Source: an uncultured Collinsella sp.
GTDB lineage: Bacteria > Actinomycetota > Coriobacteriia > Coriobacteriales > Coriobacteriaceae
Reading direction: 5' to 3'
DNA length: 64,000 nucleotides
Assembly: GCA_958443615.1 (NCBI GenBank)
Contig: CAUCLI010000007.1
Span: forward strand, 36,160 to 100,159
Shown: piece after piece, positions 37,821 through 46,569 of the stretch
How the letters are laid out: each line of letters begins with the position of its first letter
Position numbering within the stretch: the stretch's first letter is position 1
Made by a program: the position numbers and the translations under genes
The notes under the pieces: generated by a model
The model's database searches: none
Seen by the model: the letters and a program-made list of their open reading frames with translations, nothing else
Told to the model about the DNA's origin: nothing

Positions 37821-38882
37821 CTAGTAGTCGAACTGGTGGTAGTAGCGACGGTACTTGAGGTTGTGCTTGGTCACGGTCTCATAATACGCCGCCATGCGGT
37901 CGGTGACGAGGGAGGACAGGATCCACGGGGAGACGATGACGCGGAAGTCGTCGTCCAGGCCGGGGATCGCGTACTCGGCGGTGTCGACGATGAAGTAATC
38001 CTCGTCGCCCGTCTTGCCCGAGCGCAGAAAGGCCTCGACGCGGTTGTCGAGCGCGCGGCACTCGTCCTCGCCCTTGAAGAGCACGACGGGGACGCCGGGC
38101 TCGAGGAGCTCGAGCGTGCCGTGGAAGAAGTCGTGGCTGGTGATGTAGCGGGTGCGCTTCCACTGCATCTCCTCGAGGATGCACATGGAGAACAGGATCG
38201 TCTCGCCCCACAGCGCGCCGGAGCCGATGAACATGGTGTAGGGCGCCAGACCGTACTTGCGGGCGAACTCCTCGGCCTTGGGCTCGAAGCGCTTGCGCAT
38301 GTCCAGAAGCTCGGCCCAGACGTTCTCGGTCTGCTCGAGGAACAGGTCGAACTTGGAGAAGCAGCCGCGACGGTTGAGCAGGCGCAGGCCGAAGCAGTCG
38401 GCGAGGTAGTAGCCCATCTCGCAGCCGCCCGCGCCGTGGTTGGACGCCATGCGGATGCAGTTCTCGGCCCCGACCGCCTGGCCGATCGGACCCTCGGGCT
38501 TGGTCATGGCGAAGGTGCGCACGCCCATCTCCCCGAGCTTCTTCACGGCCTCGAGGACCTCGGGGGTGGTGCCGGACTCGGAGGCGGTGAGCACGACGGA
38601 GCGCTCGGTCATGCGCTTGTGGCCCATCGCGTTCCACTCGGCGGCGTGGACCAGATACACTTCCAGGTCCTTGTCGCCGAACTTGTTCATGAGGTACTCG
38701 AGCTGCATGAGCTCGTCCCAGGTGCCGCCGACGCCCATCAGGAACACGGCGTCGTAGCCCTCGTCGGCCACGCGGTCGGCGATCTGGGCCATCTTCTTGC
38801 CCGCCTCGACGGCCGCCTTGCCGTCGGCGAGGTAGCCCTCCTGGTCGAAGTTCATGATCTCGATCTTCTCGGTCTCCTGCAT
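37821..38882 (-). CDS. FrlB/GfrF-like SIS deglycase 1
   Basis: The 353-residue protein has two SIS domains. The first contains FLMGVGGTWDELMQLEYLM and VVLTASESGTTPEVLEA; the second has FIGSGALWGETILFSMCILE and the catalytic-region SHDFFHGTLELLEPGVPVVL. It ends YRRYYHQFDY, like FrlB (RRYYGGLVEY). FrlB/GfrF enzymes split fructoselysine- or glucoselysine-6-phosphate into glucose-6-phosphate and lysine. The exact amine is unknown. A paralogue at 43600 is identical over 233 bases. GGGGAG precedes the ATG. Two operator-like repeats lie upstream. Confidence 0.85.
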   Translation of the reverse strand: MQETEKIEIMNFDQEGYLADGKAAVEAGKKMAQIADRVADEGYDAVFLMGVGGTWDELMQLEYLMNKFGDKDLEVYLVHAAEWNAMGHKRMTERSVVLTASESGTTPEVLEAVKKLGEMGVRTFAMTKPEGPIGQAVGAENCIRMASNHGAGGCEMGYYLADCFGLRLLNRRGCFSKFDLFLEQTENVWAELLDMRKRFEPKAEEFARKYGLAPYTMFIGSGALWGETILFSMCILEEMQWKRTRYITSHDFFHGTLELLEPGVPVVLFKGEDECRALDNRVEAFLRSGKTGDEDYFIVDTAEYAIPGLDDDFRVIVSPWILSSLVTDRMAAYYETVTKHNLKYRRYYHQFDY

Positions 38883-38928
38883 TGCCGCTCCCCTTTCGGA
38901 TCGGTGGCCTCTCATATCAACCTGAGAG

Positions 38929-38977
38929 TTTTTAATACCACTTACTGCAATACATCTTACTTCTTTTTAATACCACT
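38929..38977 (-). promoter_or_regulatory. Paired operator-like repeats before deglycase 1
   Basis: TTTTTAATACCACT occurs twice in direct orientation (38929-38942 and 38964-38977), 35 bases apart, before the deglycase start at 38882. Similar pairs occur before the EIIB gene and deglycase 2, so it is probably the site of one of the local GntR regulators. Confidence 0.65.
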
Positions 38978-38998
38978 GATGCCACAATCGAACGCTTT

Positions 38999-39016
38999 CC
39001 GCGAACGGTCGAATCG
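38999..39016 (-). promoter_or_regulatory. Shared GC-rich box before deglycase 1
   Basis: CCGCGAACGGTCGAATCG lies 117 bases before the deglycase start. Near-copies occur at 44781-44798 and 54258-54275 before the other two FrlB-like genes. Confidence 0.5.
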
Positions 39017-39102
39017 ACCCCATAAACGGCGAGAGGCGACGGCCGCATGGACCGCCGCCTCGTATCAGGCCAAAGGCGAGGAGATGTTGGGAAAACTCGC
39101 CG

Positions 39103-39951
39103 TTAAGCCAGGATGCCCAGGTACACGCCGACCACGCCCACGACCATGGTGCCGAGGATCAGCAGGGACGGGTGAATCTTCTTGCCGAGCAGCCAGTAGT
39201 AGATGCCCATGCAGCCCAGGCCGAGCATTCCGGGCATGATGCTGTCGAGCACGTCCTGGAGCATGGTGACCTCTTCACCGGAGCCGAAGGACACGGCGAG
39301 GGTGGCCCAGAACATGGAGCAGGTCATGGAGCCGACGACCATCATGCCCACGATGCCGGCGCCCTTGATGAGCTTGTCCATGATTCCGGACTCGGAGGCC
39401 GCATCGAGCAGGCCGACGCCCAGCTCATAGCCCTTGACGATGCCCCACACGCGCAGGATGTACTGCGGGACGTTGAAGATGAGCAGGAACAGGATCGGGC
39501 CGAGCGGGTTGCCCTCGGCGGCCATGGATACGGCGATGCCGGCGGCGACCACGCGGATGGTGGTCAGGAAGATGGCGTCGCCCACACCAGAGAGCGGGCC
39601 CATGAGGGCGGCCTTCACGTCGTTGACGGACTCGGGCGGGAGCTCGCCGGCCTTGATGCGCTCCTCCATGGACATCGCGATGCCGCCGACGAACGGGGCG
39701 AGCGCGACCGTGATGTTGAAGAACGCGGTGTGACGCTCGAGGGCGGCGGCATAGCCGGCCGGGTCGTCATGCCAGATCTTCTTGAGCATCTTCTTGACCA
39801 TGAGGCCGAAGGCGAGGCCCATCTGGTTCACGTAGGTCCAGGAGAACTCCATGCCCAGGGCGCCGATGTTCAGCGCGGACTTGACGAGGTCGTCTTTGGT
39901 GATGGCGTTCTCACCGCTCTTGTAGACGCTCTTGGTCTCATTAGAAGTCAT
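39103..39951 (-). CDS. PTS mannose-family EIID (set 1)
   Basis: The 282-residue membrane protein has the EIID signature region MGLAFGLMVKKMLKKIW, ERHTAFFNITVALAPFVGGI and ALMGPLSGVGDAIFLTTIRV, with the helical C-terminal membrane domain. With EIIC it forms the sugar channel. The ATG at 39951 overlaps the end of EIIC by 11 bases, so translation is coupled. The TTTTTAATACC repeats of the next transcript follow downstream. Confidence 0.92.
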   Translation of the reverse strand: MTSNETKSVYKSGENAITKDDLVKSALNIGALGMEFSWTYVNQMGLAFGLMVKKMLKKIWHDDPAGYAAALERHTAFFNITVALAPFVGGIAMSMEERIKAGELPPESVNDVKAALMGPLSGVGDAIFLTTIRVVAAGIAVSMAAEGNPLGPILFLLIFNVPQYILRVWGIVKGYELGVGLLDAASESGIMDKLIKGAGIVGMMVVGSMTCSMFWATLAVSFGSGEEVTMLQDVLDSIMPGMLGLGCMGIYYWLLGKKIHPSLLILGTMVVGVVGVYLGILA

Positions 39952-40711
39952 CGTCGTCAGCCCCCTCGATCTGCGCAACGGCAGGCTTGTTGTCAAAGAT
40001 ACCCAGCATAAGAACAGCGATGATGATGGCGATCAGGGAGACGCCGAGGACCGGCACGCCCATGTAGGAGGTCATCAGGAAGCCCAGGAAGAGGAAGGGC
40101 AGAAGCTCCTTGCGGTAGATGAGGCGCAGCAGCATCGCGAAGCCCATGACCGGCAGGATGTTGGCCGCGGCGGCAAAACCGTTCAGCACGAACTCGGGGA
40201 CCGTGTTGGTGATCCAGGCCACGGCATCGGAGCCGAGGTAGACGGCGAAGAAGATGACCGCGAAGTAGACGGGCGCCACGTAGAGGGCGATGAAGAAGTG
40301 CAGGGCGGTGAGCTTGGAACCGCTGCCCTCGGCGGCGAACTTGGGCACGAAGGAGAGCAGCCAGTTGGTGATGGGCTGGAACAGGTTGCTCAGGGCGAGG
40401 ACCAGCGTGCCGATGGGCATGGCCAGGCCGACGGCGACCTCGGTGTCCAGACCGAGCAAGATCACGTAGGCGGTGCACAGGACGCCGGCGGAAGTGGCAT
40501 CCGGCGGAATGTAGGCGCCGATGGAGACGGAGCCCATGAAAAGCGCCTCGATGCTCGCGCCCAGGGCGAGACCAGTCTGCAGGTCACCGAGGATGAGACC
40601 GAGCAGCGGGCAGACCACGATGGGGCGGAAGGCGTACAGCGTTCCGAGCTGGTAGTCGAAGAACTTGACGAACACGTAGAACACAGCACAGATCAGTGAT
40701 TGGACAAGCAT
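39941..40711 (-). CDS. PTS mannose-family EIIC (set 1)
   Basis: The 256-residue membrane protein contains FRPIVVCPLLGLILGDLQTG, GASIEALFMGSVSIGAYIPPDAT and about eight hydrophobic segments, standard for EIIC-Man/Sor. It ends with an acidic DDDDF tail, also seen in EIIC set 2. It is the second gene of the EIIB-EIIC-EIID transcript. AGGAGGTACGAC precedes the ATG. Confidence 0.92.
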   Translation of the reverse strand: MLVQSLICAVFYVFVKFFDYQLGTLYAFRPIVVCPLLGLILGDLQTGLALGASIEALFMGSVSIGAYIPPDATSAGVLCTAYVILLGLDTEVAVGLAMPIGTLVLALSNLFQPITNWLLSFVPKFAAEGSGSKLTALHFFIALYVAPVYFAVIFFAVYLGSDAVAWITNTVPEFVLNGFAAAANILPVMGFAMLLRLIYRKELLPFLFLGFLMTSYMGVPVLGVSLIAIIIAVLMLGIFDNKPAVAQIEGADDDDF

Positions 40712-40747
40712 GTCGTACCTCCTGTCAGGGTAGACAATTCGGGCTTC

Positions 40748-41218
40748 CTACAGAAGCGCGAGGGCGTTTTCCTTCTTGTCGTCGGCCAGGGCGCGAATCT
40801 CGACCTCGACGCCGCGCTCGCCGAGCTCCTTGAGCATCTCGACCTCTTCGGGCTCGAGGAAGATCTGGCGGGAGATCTGCTTGGTGGTGGGGGACTCGAG
40901 CGTGTTGCCGAGATTCAGGCTCTTGATCTGGGGGCAACCCTCGATGAGCTGCTTGGCGTCCTCGATCGAGCGCAGGCAGATGATCATGCGGTACTTGTCG
41001 GTCACGCCGCTGTTGATCACCTCGATGGCGTGCGCCATGTCCTTGATCACCAGCTTGCAGCCGGTCGGCTTGCCCATCTTGAGGGTGGTCTTCCACACCG
41101 GGTCGTTGGCGACCTTGTCACCGACGCAGAAGATGCAGTCGGATCCCAGGCCGTTGACCCAAGACGTCGCGACCTGCCCGTGCAGCAGTCGGTGATCGAC
41201 GCGCGTTAGCAGAATCAT
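40748..41218 (-). CDS. PTS mannose-family EIIB (set 1)
   Basis: The 156-residue cytosolic protein starts MILLTRVDHRLLHGQVATSW, with the phospho-accepting His at residue 13, and carries the usual EIIB fold (KMGKPTGCKLVIKD and following). It transfers phosphate from EIIA to the sugar as it enters. It is the first gene of EIIB-EIIC-EIID, with paired operator-like repeats upstream. GGAGGAGGAAC precedes the ATG. Confidence 0.92.
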   Translation of the reverse strand: MILLTRVDHRLLHGQVATSWVNGLGSDCIFCVGDKVANDPVWKTTLKMGKPTGCKLVIKDMAHAIEVINSGVTDKYRMIICLRSIEDAKQLIEGCPQIKSLNLGNTLESPTTKQISRQIFLEPEEVEMLKELGERGVEVEIRALADDKKENALALL

Positions 41219-41267
41219 GTTCCTCCTCCTTATTCAACGTGAACAGAGTTCTATATGTTTTTGGATG

Positions 41268-41354
41268 TTTTTCATACCAAAAACAATAATAAGATAGCAT
41301 GTTTTTAATACCAATCGTCCTCGTTCAGGGCGCATCGGCCAAGTGGTATGAAAA
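41268..41354 (-). promoter_or_regulatory. Operator-like repeats before EIIB set 1
   Basis: TTTTTCATACCAAA (41268-41281) and TTTTTAATACCAAT (41302-41315) are direct repeats 34 bases apart. A third copy, AAGTGGTATGAAAA (41341-41354), is inverted. The spacing matches the pairs before both deglycases. A partial GC-rich box (GCCGAGCGGT) follows at 41359-41368. Confidence 0.6.
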
Positions 41355-41438
41355 TCTCGCCGAGCGGTGCATATCGGACGCGAATCAGGCGACACGGGGT
41401 TCGAAACAACGTTTTACCCTGTCATATGCCCATATGGG

Positions 41439-42263
41439 CTATTTGCGCACGAGATAACTCGCGCTCTCCCCCACCGAGACGGACCTGACGAACTCCAACG
41501 GCAGCCCATCGGCGTCGTAGCTCACACATGTCAGGCCGAGTGCCGGATCGTTGGCATCCACGCGCAACAGACGCGCATCGCGCGCCTTGAGCTCCTGCGC
41601 CTCGAGCTCCTCGACCGCCCAGGCCACGGGATGCCCGCGCAGCTCGTACAGGGCGTACAGGCTGAATATCGACACGTCGACGTCTTCGATGCCCGGAAAG
41701 AGCTCGCAGGGTATGAGCGTCCGCTCGATGGTGAAGGGAACGCCGTCGATGCAGTTGAGGCGACGGACGTAGAACAGGTCGCTATCGGGGGCGACGCCGA
41801 AGAACCGAGCGTAGAACTCGCCCGCCTCGCGCACCGTCGCCTCCAGCACGCGGACACTCGGCGTGCGCTGATAATGGCGATGCGAGTCGCGGAAGCCCCG
41901 CGGATTATGCGTGACGGAGCCCTCGAGCCCATGCGTGGCGAACGTGCCCTTCCCTTGGACGCGGACGATGAGCCCCTCCTCTTCCAGTCCGTCGAGGGCG
42001 TTGCGGACCGTGACCTTGGTCGTGCCGTATTGCTCCGCGAGCTTGGCCTCCGAGGGGATCGCCGCGCCCGTGGTGTACTCCCCCATGGCGAGGCGCATGT
42101 GCAGATCGCGGCGAATATCGAGGTACAAGGGCAGATCAACCTCATCCGTGACCTCATGCGCGGCGTCGGGGCAGACCGTGTCGACATCTTCGATGCGGAC
42201 CCTCGCATCCGGGACCCCCTCGATCGCGCCCCGGTCGGGGACGTGGTAACGTGCTCCCTTCAT
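41439..42263 (-). CDS. GntR/UTRA regulator 1
   Basis: The 274-residue protein has an N-terminal extension of about 45 residues. A GntR winged helix follows (YTTGAAIPSEAKLAEQYGTT, VTVRNALDGLEEEGLIVRVQ), then a UTRA/HutC-type effector domain from about residue 110 (RLNCIDGVPFTIERTLIPCE). The family senses phosphorylated sugars or amines. It is a paralogue of the regulator at 45047. AGGAGG precedes the ATG. It lies next to a second GntR gene upstream, 41 bases away. Confidence 0.88.
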   Translation of the reverse strand: MKGARYHVPDRGAIEGVPDARVRIEDVDTVCPDAAHEVTDEVDLPLYLDIRRDLHMRLAMGEYTTGAAIPSEAKLAEQYGTTKVTVRNALDGLEEEGLIVRVQGKGTFATHGLEGSVTHNPRGFRDSHRHYQRTPSVRVLEATVREAGEFYARFFGVAPDSDLFYVRRLNCIDGVPFTIERTLIPCELFPGIEDVDVSIFSLYALYELRGHPVAWAVEELEAQELKARDARLLRVDANDPALGLTCVSYDADGLPLEFVRSVSVGESASYLVRK

Positions 42264-42304
42264 GCGTCGCCTCCTCTTCGAAACCCTAACTCGCCGCACC
42301 CGGC

Positions 42305-43027
42305 TTACATGACCGTCTTGCACGAAATCCTGAAATGGCTGGGACTATATCGGGTGCGGTAGTACTCGATAGGGTTCGTGTCGGACCCCATGCGCGTGCC
42401 GCACTCGAGGAAGATCAAGTCACCGGGTTCGATACCCATCAGGCTCGCCTCCCGCTCGGTCGCGCGGGCGACGGTCACGCGAAGCGTCACGTGAACCGCC
42501 TCGGCGCCGTACTCGTCCGCAAGCACGCGCGACAGCGAGACGTCCTCGAAATCGAACCTGTCGATGCCGGGGAACCTCGCGAGGGAGAGATACGAGGTCT
42601 CGAGCATGGCCGGCGTGTCCCCGATCAGGCGCAGGCGCGTGAGATGGAAGACCGGCCGATCCTCCGGGAGGTACAGATGGCTTGCGACGCGCGCGCCGGC
42701 GGGGATGATGTCACGGGTCAGCACGCGGGATGAGGGCTCGCCCCCGATCGATCGCACGATCTCGGAAAAGCCGGACAAGTCGTCGAGCTGGACCGTCGGA
42801 CGGCGGGGGCACAGATAGTTGCCCGATCCCTGGCGCCTCTCTATGACATGGGTCGAGACGAGGTGCGTCAGGGCGCTGCGCAGCGTGGTGCGCGAGACCC
42901 CGATCTCATCACAGAGCTCCCGCTCGGGCGGGAAGGCATCTCCGGGCTGCATATCGCACGCGGCGATGTGGTTCAAGATGCCCTCGACGGCTTTGTCGTA
43001 CGAGGTCGCCTCGGCGCGCCTAGACAC
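42305..43027 (-). CDS. GntR/UTRA regulator 2
   Basis: The 240-residue protein has a GntR winged helix (DAFPPERELCDEIGVSRTTL, RSALTHLVSTHVIERRQGSG) and a UTRA domain (FHLTRLRLIGDTPAMLETSY). It pairs with regulator 1 and is a paralogue of the regulator at 45763. Its GTG start overlaps the end of the upstream gene by eight bases, so it is coupled to it. It may bind the TTTTTnATACC sites nearby, but which of the five local regulators does so is unknown. Confidence 0.87.
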   Translation of the reverse strand: MSRRAEATSYDKAVEGILNHIAACDMQPGDAFPPERELCDEIGVSRTTLRSALTHLVSTHVIERRQGSGNYLCPRRPTVQLDDLSGFSEIVRSIGGEPSSRVLTRDIIPAGARVASHLYLPEDRPVFHLTRLRLIGDTPAMLETSYLSLARFPGIDRFDFEDVSLSRVLADEYGAEAVHVTLRVTVARATEREASLMGIEPGDLIFLECGTRMGSDTNPIEYYRTRYSPSHFRISCKTVM

Positions 43028-43496
43028 GGGAACCGTCCTCGATCATCTCGTCAAAGGCGGCTTTCACGGTCTCGGCGCTTTCGATCACCTGCCGATACGC
43101 CATCGACCCGCGCTTCAGCTCGCGGCCCCACACGGGGATGATGAGCTTGTCGGCCGTCGGATCGCGCAAGGTGACCTCGAGGTACACCCCACCGCAATAC
43201 GCGCCGCCCTTGTACTTGTTGGCGCGGGCGACTTTGCCCGGATTCTTGAGGACCTCGCCGAGCAGCTCCATCCCTCGCGTCTCGCCGACGGCGGGACCGG
43301 CCGTCCCCTCGCATTCGAGCTCCCTCACCGCACAGCTCGCGATATCCGCCATGGCGTACACGTCCGGATGGGGGACGCCGAGCTTGCGCAGCCCCCAGGT
43401 GCCCTCCGCGTCGTTCGCGGTCACCTCGGGGATGCCAAAAGGTGCCGAGGGAAGCAGGATGGTCCTGATATCGTCATTGTTCGAGATCTCGCTCAT
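43020..43496 (-). CDS. Unrecognised 158-residue protein in the deglycase island
   Basis: The protein is soluble, without signal or membrane segments. It contains GTWGLRKLGVPHPDVYAMAD, a Cys pair region, GETRGMELLGEVLKNPGKVA, and YKGGAYCGGVYLEVTLRDP. I do not recognise the family. It is translationally coupled to GntR regulator 2 and lies downstream of deglycase 2 (about 100 bases), so it belongs to the same module. A small-molecule-binding or enzymatic role is possible but cannot be assigned. Confidence 0.7.
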   Translation of the reverse strand: MSEISNNDDIRTILLPSAPFGIPEVTANDAEGTWGLRKLGVPHPDVYAMADIASCAVRELECEGTAGPAVGETRGMELLGEVLKNPGKVARANKYKGGAYCGGVYLEVTLRDPTADKLIIPVWGRELKRGSMAYRQVIESAETVKAAFDEMIEDGSRV

Positions 43497-43599
43497 ACGT
43501 CGCTCGTCTCATGTCGTGAAATTCGCAAAAGGGCGACCGAGTAGCCCCGGCCGCCCCCTATACCTTATCGCATCGCGCCCACTGCGGCGCCCGTTGACC

Positions 43600-44661
43600 T
43601 TAGTAGTCGAACTGGTGGTAGTAACGACGATACTTGAGGTTGTGCTTGGTGACGGTCTCGTAGTGACGGGCCATGCGGTCGGTCGCGAGAACCGTGAGGA
43701 TCCACGGGGAAACGATGACGCGGAAATCGTCGTCCAGGCCGGGGATGGCGTACTCGGCGGTGTCGATGATGACGTAGTCCTCGTCACCGGTCACACCGGA
43801 GCGCAGGAAGGCCTCGACGCGGTTGTCGAGCGCGCGGCACTCGTCCTCACCCTTGAACAGGAACACGGGGACGCCGGGCTCGAGGAGCTCCAGGGTGCCG
43901 TGGAAGAAATCATGAGAGGTGATGGAACGGGTGCGCTTCCACTGCATCTCCTCGAGGATGCACATGGAGTAGAGGATGGTCTCGCCCCACAGCGCGCCGG
44001 AGCCGATGAACATGGTGTAGGGAGCCAGCGCGTACTTGCGGGCGAGCTCCTCGGCCTTGGGCTCGAAGCGCTTGCGGATGTCGAGCATGTCCTTCCAGAT
44101 GTCCTTGGTCTGCTCGATGAACAGGTCGAACTTGGGGAAGCAGCCGCGGCGGTTGAGCAGGCGCAGGCCGAAGCAGTCGGCGAGGTAGTAGCCCTTCTCG
44201 CAGCCGCCGGAGCCGTGGTCGCTGGCCATCGCCACGCAGTTCTCGGCGCCCACGGCCTGGCCGATGAGGCCCTCCGGCTTGGTCATGGCGAAGACGCGGA
44301 TGCCCATCCCCTTCATCTTCTTGCATGCCTCGAGGACCTCGGGGGTGGTGCCGGACTCGGAGGCGGTGAGCACGACGGAGCGCTCGGTCATGCGCTTGTG
44401 GCCCATCGCGTTCCACTCGGCGGCGTGGACCAGATACACTTCCAGGTCCTTGTCGCCGAACTTGTTCATGAGGTACTCGAGCTGCATGAGCTCGTCCCAG
44501 GTGCCGCCGACGCCCATCAGGAACACGGCGTCGTAGCCCTCGTCGGCCACGCGGTCGGCCATGGCGGTCATGAGCTTGCCGGTCTCGTACAGGGCCTTGC
44601 CGTCCTCGAGGTAGCCCTCCTGGTCGAAGTTCATGATCTCGATCTTTTCCGTCTCCTTCAT
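43600..44661 (-). CDS. FrlB/GfrF-like SIS deglycase 2
   Basis: The 353-residue protein is a close paralogue of deglycase 1, equal in length and with the same SIS motifs (FLMGVGGTWDELMQLEYLM, FIGSGALWGETILYSMCILE, SHDFFHGTLELLEPGVPVFL). Most differences lie in helices 1-2 and near residues 115-190. The duplicates may favour different amines. Positions 44327-44559 are identical to 38548-38780. Paired operator-like repeats and a GC-rich box lie upstream. GGAAGGGAG precedes the ATG. Confidence 0.85.
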   Translation of the reverse strand: MKETEKIEIMNFDQEGYLEDGKALYETGKLMTAMADRVADEGYDAVFLMGVGGTWDELMQLEYLMNKFGDKDLEVYLVHAAEWNAMGHKRMTERSVVLTASESGTTPEVLEACKKMKGMGIRVFAMTKPEGLIGQAVGAENCVAMASDHGSGGCEKGYYLADCFGLRLLNRRGCFPKFDLFIEQTKDIWKDMLDIRKRFEPKAEELARKYALAPYTMFIGSGALWGETILYSMCILEEMQWKRTRSITSHDFFHGTLELLEPGVPVFLFKGEDECRALDNRVEAFLRSGVTGDEDYVIIDTAEYAIPGLDDDFRVIVSPWILTVLATDRMARHYETVTKHNLKYRRYYHQFDY

Positions 44662-44710
44662 GGACGCTCCCTTCCACCTTGGATTTGTCTCCACTTATCA
44701 AGTCGCGCCA

Positions 44711-44758
44711 TTTTGACACCACTTGCGTTATCTCAGTTATACACTTTTTGATACCAAT
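44711..44758 (-). promoter_or_regulatory. Paired operator-like repeats before deglycase 2
   Basis: TTTTGACACCACTT (44711-44724) and TTTTTGATACCAAT (44745-44758) are direct repeats 34 bases apart. The GC-rich box CCGCCGAGCGGTCGATTC follows at 44781-44798. The arrangement copies that before deglycase 1. Confidence 0.6.
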
Positions 44759-44977
44759 TTGTAATGAGAGGTTAGACCTTCCGCCGAGCGGTCGATTCTG
44801 CTCCGTAATTGGTTTTAAATTCATAGAGACTAATATAAGTTGCGAATATTCCGCGAAGACTTTCCCACCACATGGAAGGCCGCGTGGCGCCGATATTTCA
44901 CCTACGCCCAGATGGAGTCGGACAACAGGTCAAAACGGGGCGCCGGCCCGATTGCCGACACCCCGCGAATGTCTCCC

Positions 44978-45012
44978 TTGGGACAGGTGAAGCAATGTGT
45001 ACCTGTCCCCAA
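44978..45012. repeat. REP-like hairpin, GGGACAGGT variant
   Basis: TTGGGACAGGT (44978-44988) pairs with ACCTGTCCCCAA (45001-45012). ATTGATC and GATTGATCAAT follow before the end of the next gene. It is related in sequence to the GGGACAGGCAC palindromes at 31159 and 49115. Confidence 0.6.
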
Positions 45013-45046
45013 TTGATCCGGGCGATTTGCACCTGCCCCCGATTGA

Positions 45047-45778
45047 TCAATACTCGTAGGTGTAGCCGCTCTTCCGGCCGGTGTTGAGCGCGTACGCGTG
45101 CTCGACGGGACGGCCCTCGTCGTCGAAGCTCAGGCATTCGAGGGAGAGCGCGAGGCTGCCGGACTCCACCTGCAGCAAGCCGGCGTCGCGCGTGGAGAGG
45201 GCGACGACGTCGAGCTTCTCTTGCGCGAAGGCGACCTTGCGCCCGCACATCGCATATGTCTCATACAGGCTGAACACCGAGACGTCCACATCCTCGATGC
45301 CCGGGAAGAACTTCACGGGGATGAGCGTCTGCTCGAGCGAGACCGGCACGCCGTCGATGCTGTTCAGGCGGCGGATGGAATAGAGCTCGTCATCCTCGGA
45401 GATGCCGAACAGGTCGGCGTACCACGGGCCCGCGGGGCGCTTGGCCTTGGAAAGCTGGCGCACGGAGGGCGCGCCCTCATCCGCCTTGACCCAGGCGCGG
45501 AACCCCGTGGCATGTACGTGCTGGCCCCGGCCGATGCCGGACACATACGCCCCCTTGCCCTGCACGCACCGGATGAGTCCCTGGGTCACGAGGCCGTCGA
45601 TGGCATTGCGGACCGTCAGGCGCGTCGTATCGAACTCGGCCGACAACTCATGTTCGGAGGGGATCGCGGTGCCGGCGGGATAGGTGCCGGCGGCGATGCG
45701 GTCCCGTATGGTCTTGCGAATCGAGAGATAGCGGGGCTCGGAGCCGCCGACGGCGGGATCGCCTACCAGGTGAGCCAT
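45047..45778 (-). CDS. GntR/UTRA regulator 3
   Basis: The 243-residue protein is a paralogue of regulator 1. Its winged helix has TAIPSEHELSAEFDTTRLTV and NAIDGLVTQGLIRCVQGKGA. The UTRA domain has RLNSIDGVPVSLEQTLIPVK and FFPGIEDVDVSVFSLYE, nearly the same as regulator 1. It is coupled to regulator 4 by a 16-base overlap. AGGAGGTGA precedes the ATG at 45778; a longer frame upstream is inside regulator 4 and was rejected. Confidence 0.88.
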   Translation of the reverse strand: MAHLVGDPAVGGSEPRYLSIRKTIRDRIAAGTYPAGTAIPSEHELSAEFDTTRLTVRNAIDGLVTQGLIRCVQGKGAYVSGIGRGQHVHATGFRAWVKADEGAPSVRQLSKAKRPAGPWYADLFGISEDDELYSIRRLNSIDGVPVSLEQTLIPVKFFPGIEDVDVSVFSLYETYAMCGRKVAFAQEKLDVVALSTRDAGLLQVESGSLALSLECLSFDDEGRPVEHAYALNTGRKSGYTYEY

Positions 45779-46542
45779 GAGCTCTTCACCTCCTTGGGCC
45801 TCGAGCCGTTCTCGCAGCCGTTGCTGGCGAACCGATAACGGCTCGGAAGGATGACCGCCTTCAGATACTCCACGGGGACGCCGTCCGCCTGGCACTCGAT
45901 GGCGCGCTCGAAGAAGACGGGGGACCCTTCTTCCACCTGCAGAAGAGACGCCTCCTCGGAGGTGGCGCGGGCGATGCTGATCCTCTCCTGCCCATGACCG
46001 ACATGGACGCCGTACTCCGCGGCGAGGACATCGTAGAGGCTCTCGACCGCGAAGTCATGCGCCTCGATGCCGGGGCAGATCGCGTAGTTCACGTATGCGG
46101 TCTCGATCGCGACCGGCTCATCGTCGGCGAAGCGGATGCGGCGCATCTCGAACAGCGGGGCGCCCACTGCGAGGTGCGCGCGCTCGGCGAGATCCTCGTC
46201 CGCCTCGATCAGGCGCGCGTACTCGAGACGGGAGCCGGGTTCGCGACCGGCGCGGCGCACGGCGTCGGAGTAGTTGTAGGTCTCCTGGAAGATGTTGATG
46301 GGCTTGGGTGGAAGCACGTAGGTGCCCGAGCCCTGCCTGCTCTCCAGCACATGGGTGGATATGAGCTGCGTGATGGCGGCCCGCAAGGCGGTGCGGGACA
46401 CGCCCAGCTTCTCGGCGAGCTCGCGCTCGGGCATCAAGCGGTCACCGCCCTTGAGGCCCTCGCTCTTGATGTACCACAAGATGCCCTCTTGGGCGCGATC
46501 TTTGGGGGGTATACCCGAACTCGTGACAGGCACGCGGCCCAC
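45763..46542 (-). CDS. GntR/UTRA regulator 4
   Basis: The 259-residue protein has a winged helix (DRLMPERELAEKLGVSRTAL, RAAITQLISTHVLESRQGSG) and a UTRA domain, paralogous to regulator 2. It therefore repeats the regulator pair of 41439-43027. The GTG at 46542 has GAGGA upstream. A second in-frame GTG at 46533 also has a plausible site, so the start is uncertain by three residues. It lies 27 bases after the HAD gene copy B. Confidence 0.86.
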   Translation of the reverse strand: MGRVPVTSSGIPPKDRAQEGILWYIKSEGLKGGDRLMPERELAEKLGVSRTALRAAITQLISTHVLESRQGSGTYVLPPKPINIFQETYNYSDAVRRAGREPGSRLEYARLIEADEDLAERAHLAVGAPLFEMRRIRFADDEPVAIETAYVNYAICPGIEAHDFAVESLYDVLAAEYGVHVGHGQERISIARATSEEASLLQVEEGSPVFFERAIECQADGVPVEYLKAVILPSRYRFASNGCENGSRPKEVKSSWLTW

Positions 46543-46569
46543 CTCTCAATCCTCGACAGACACGCGCGA

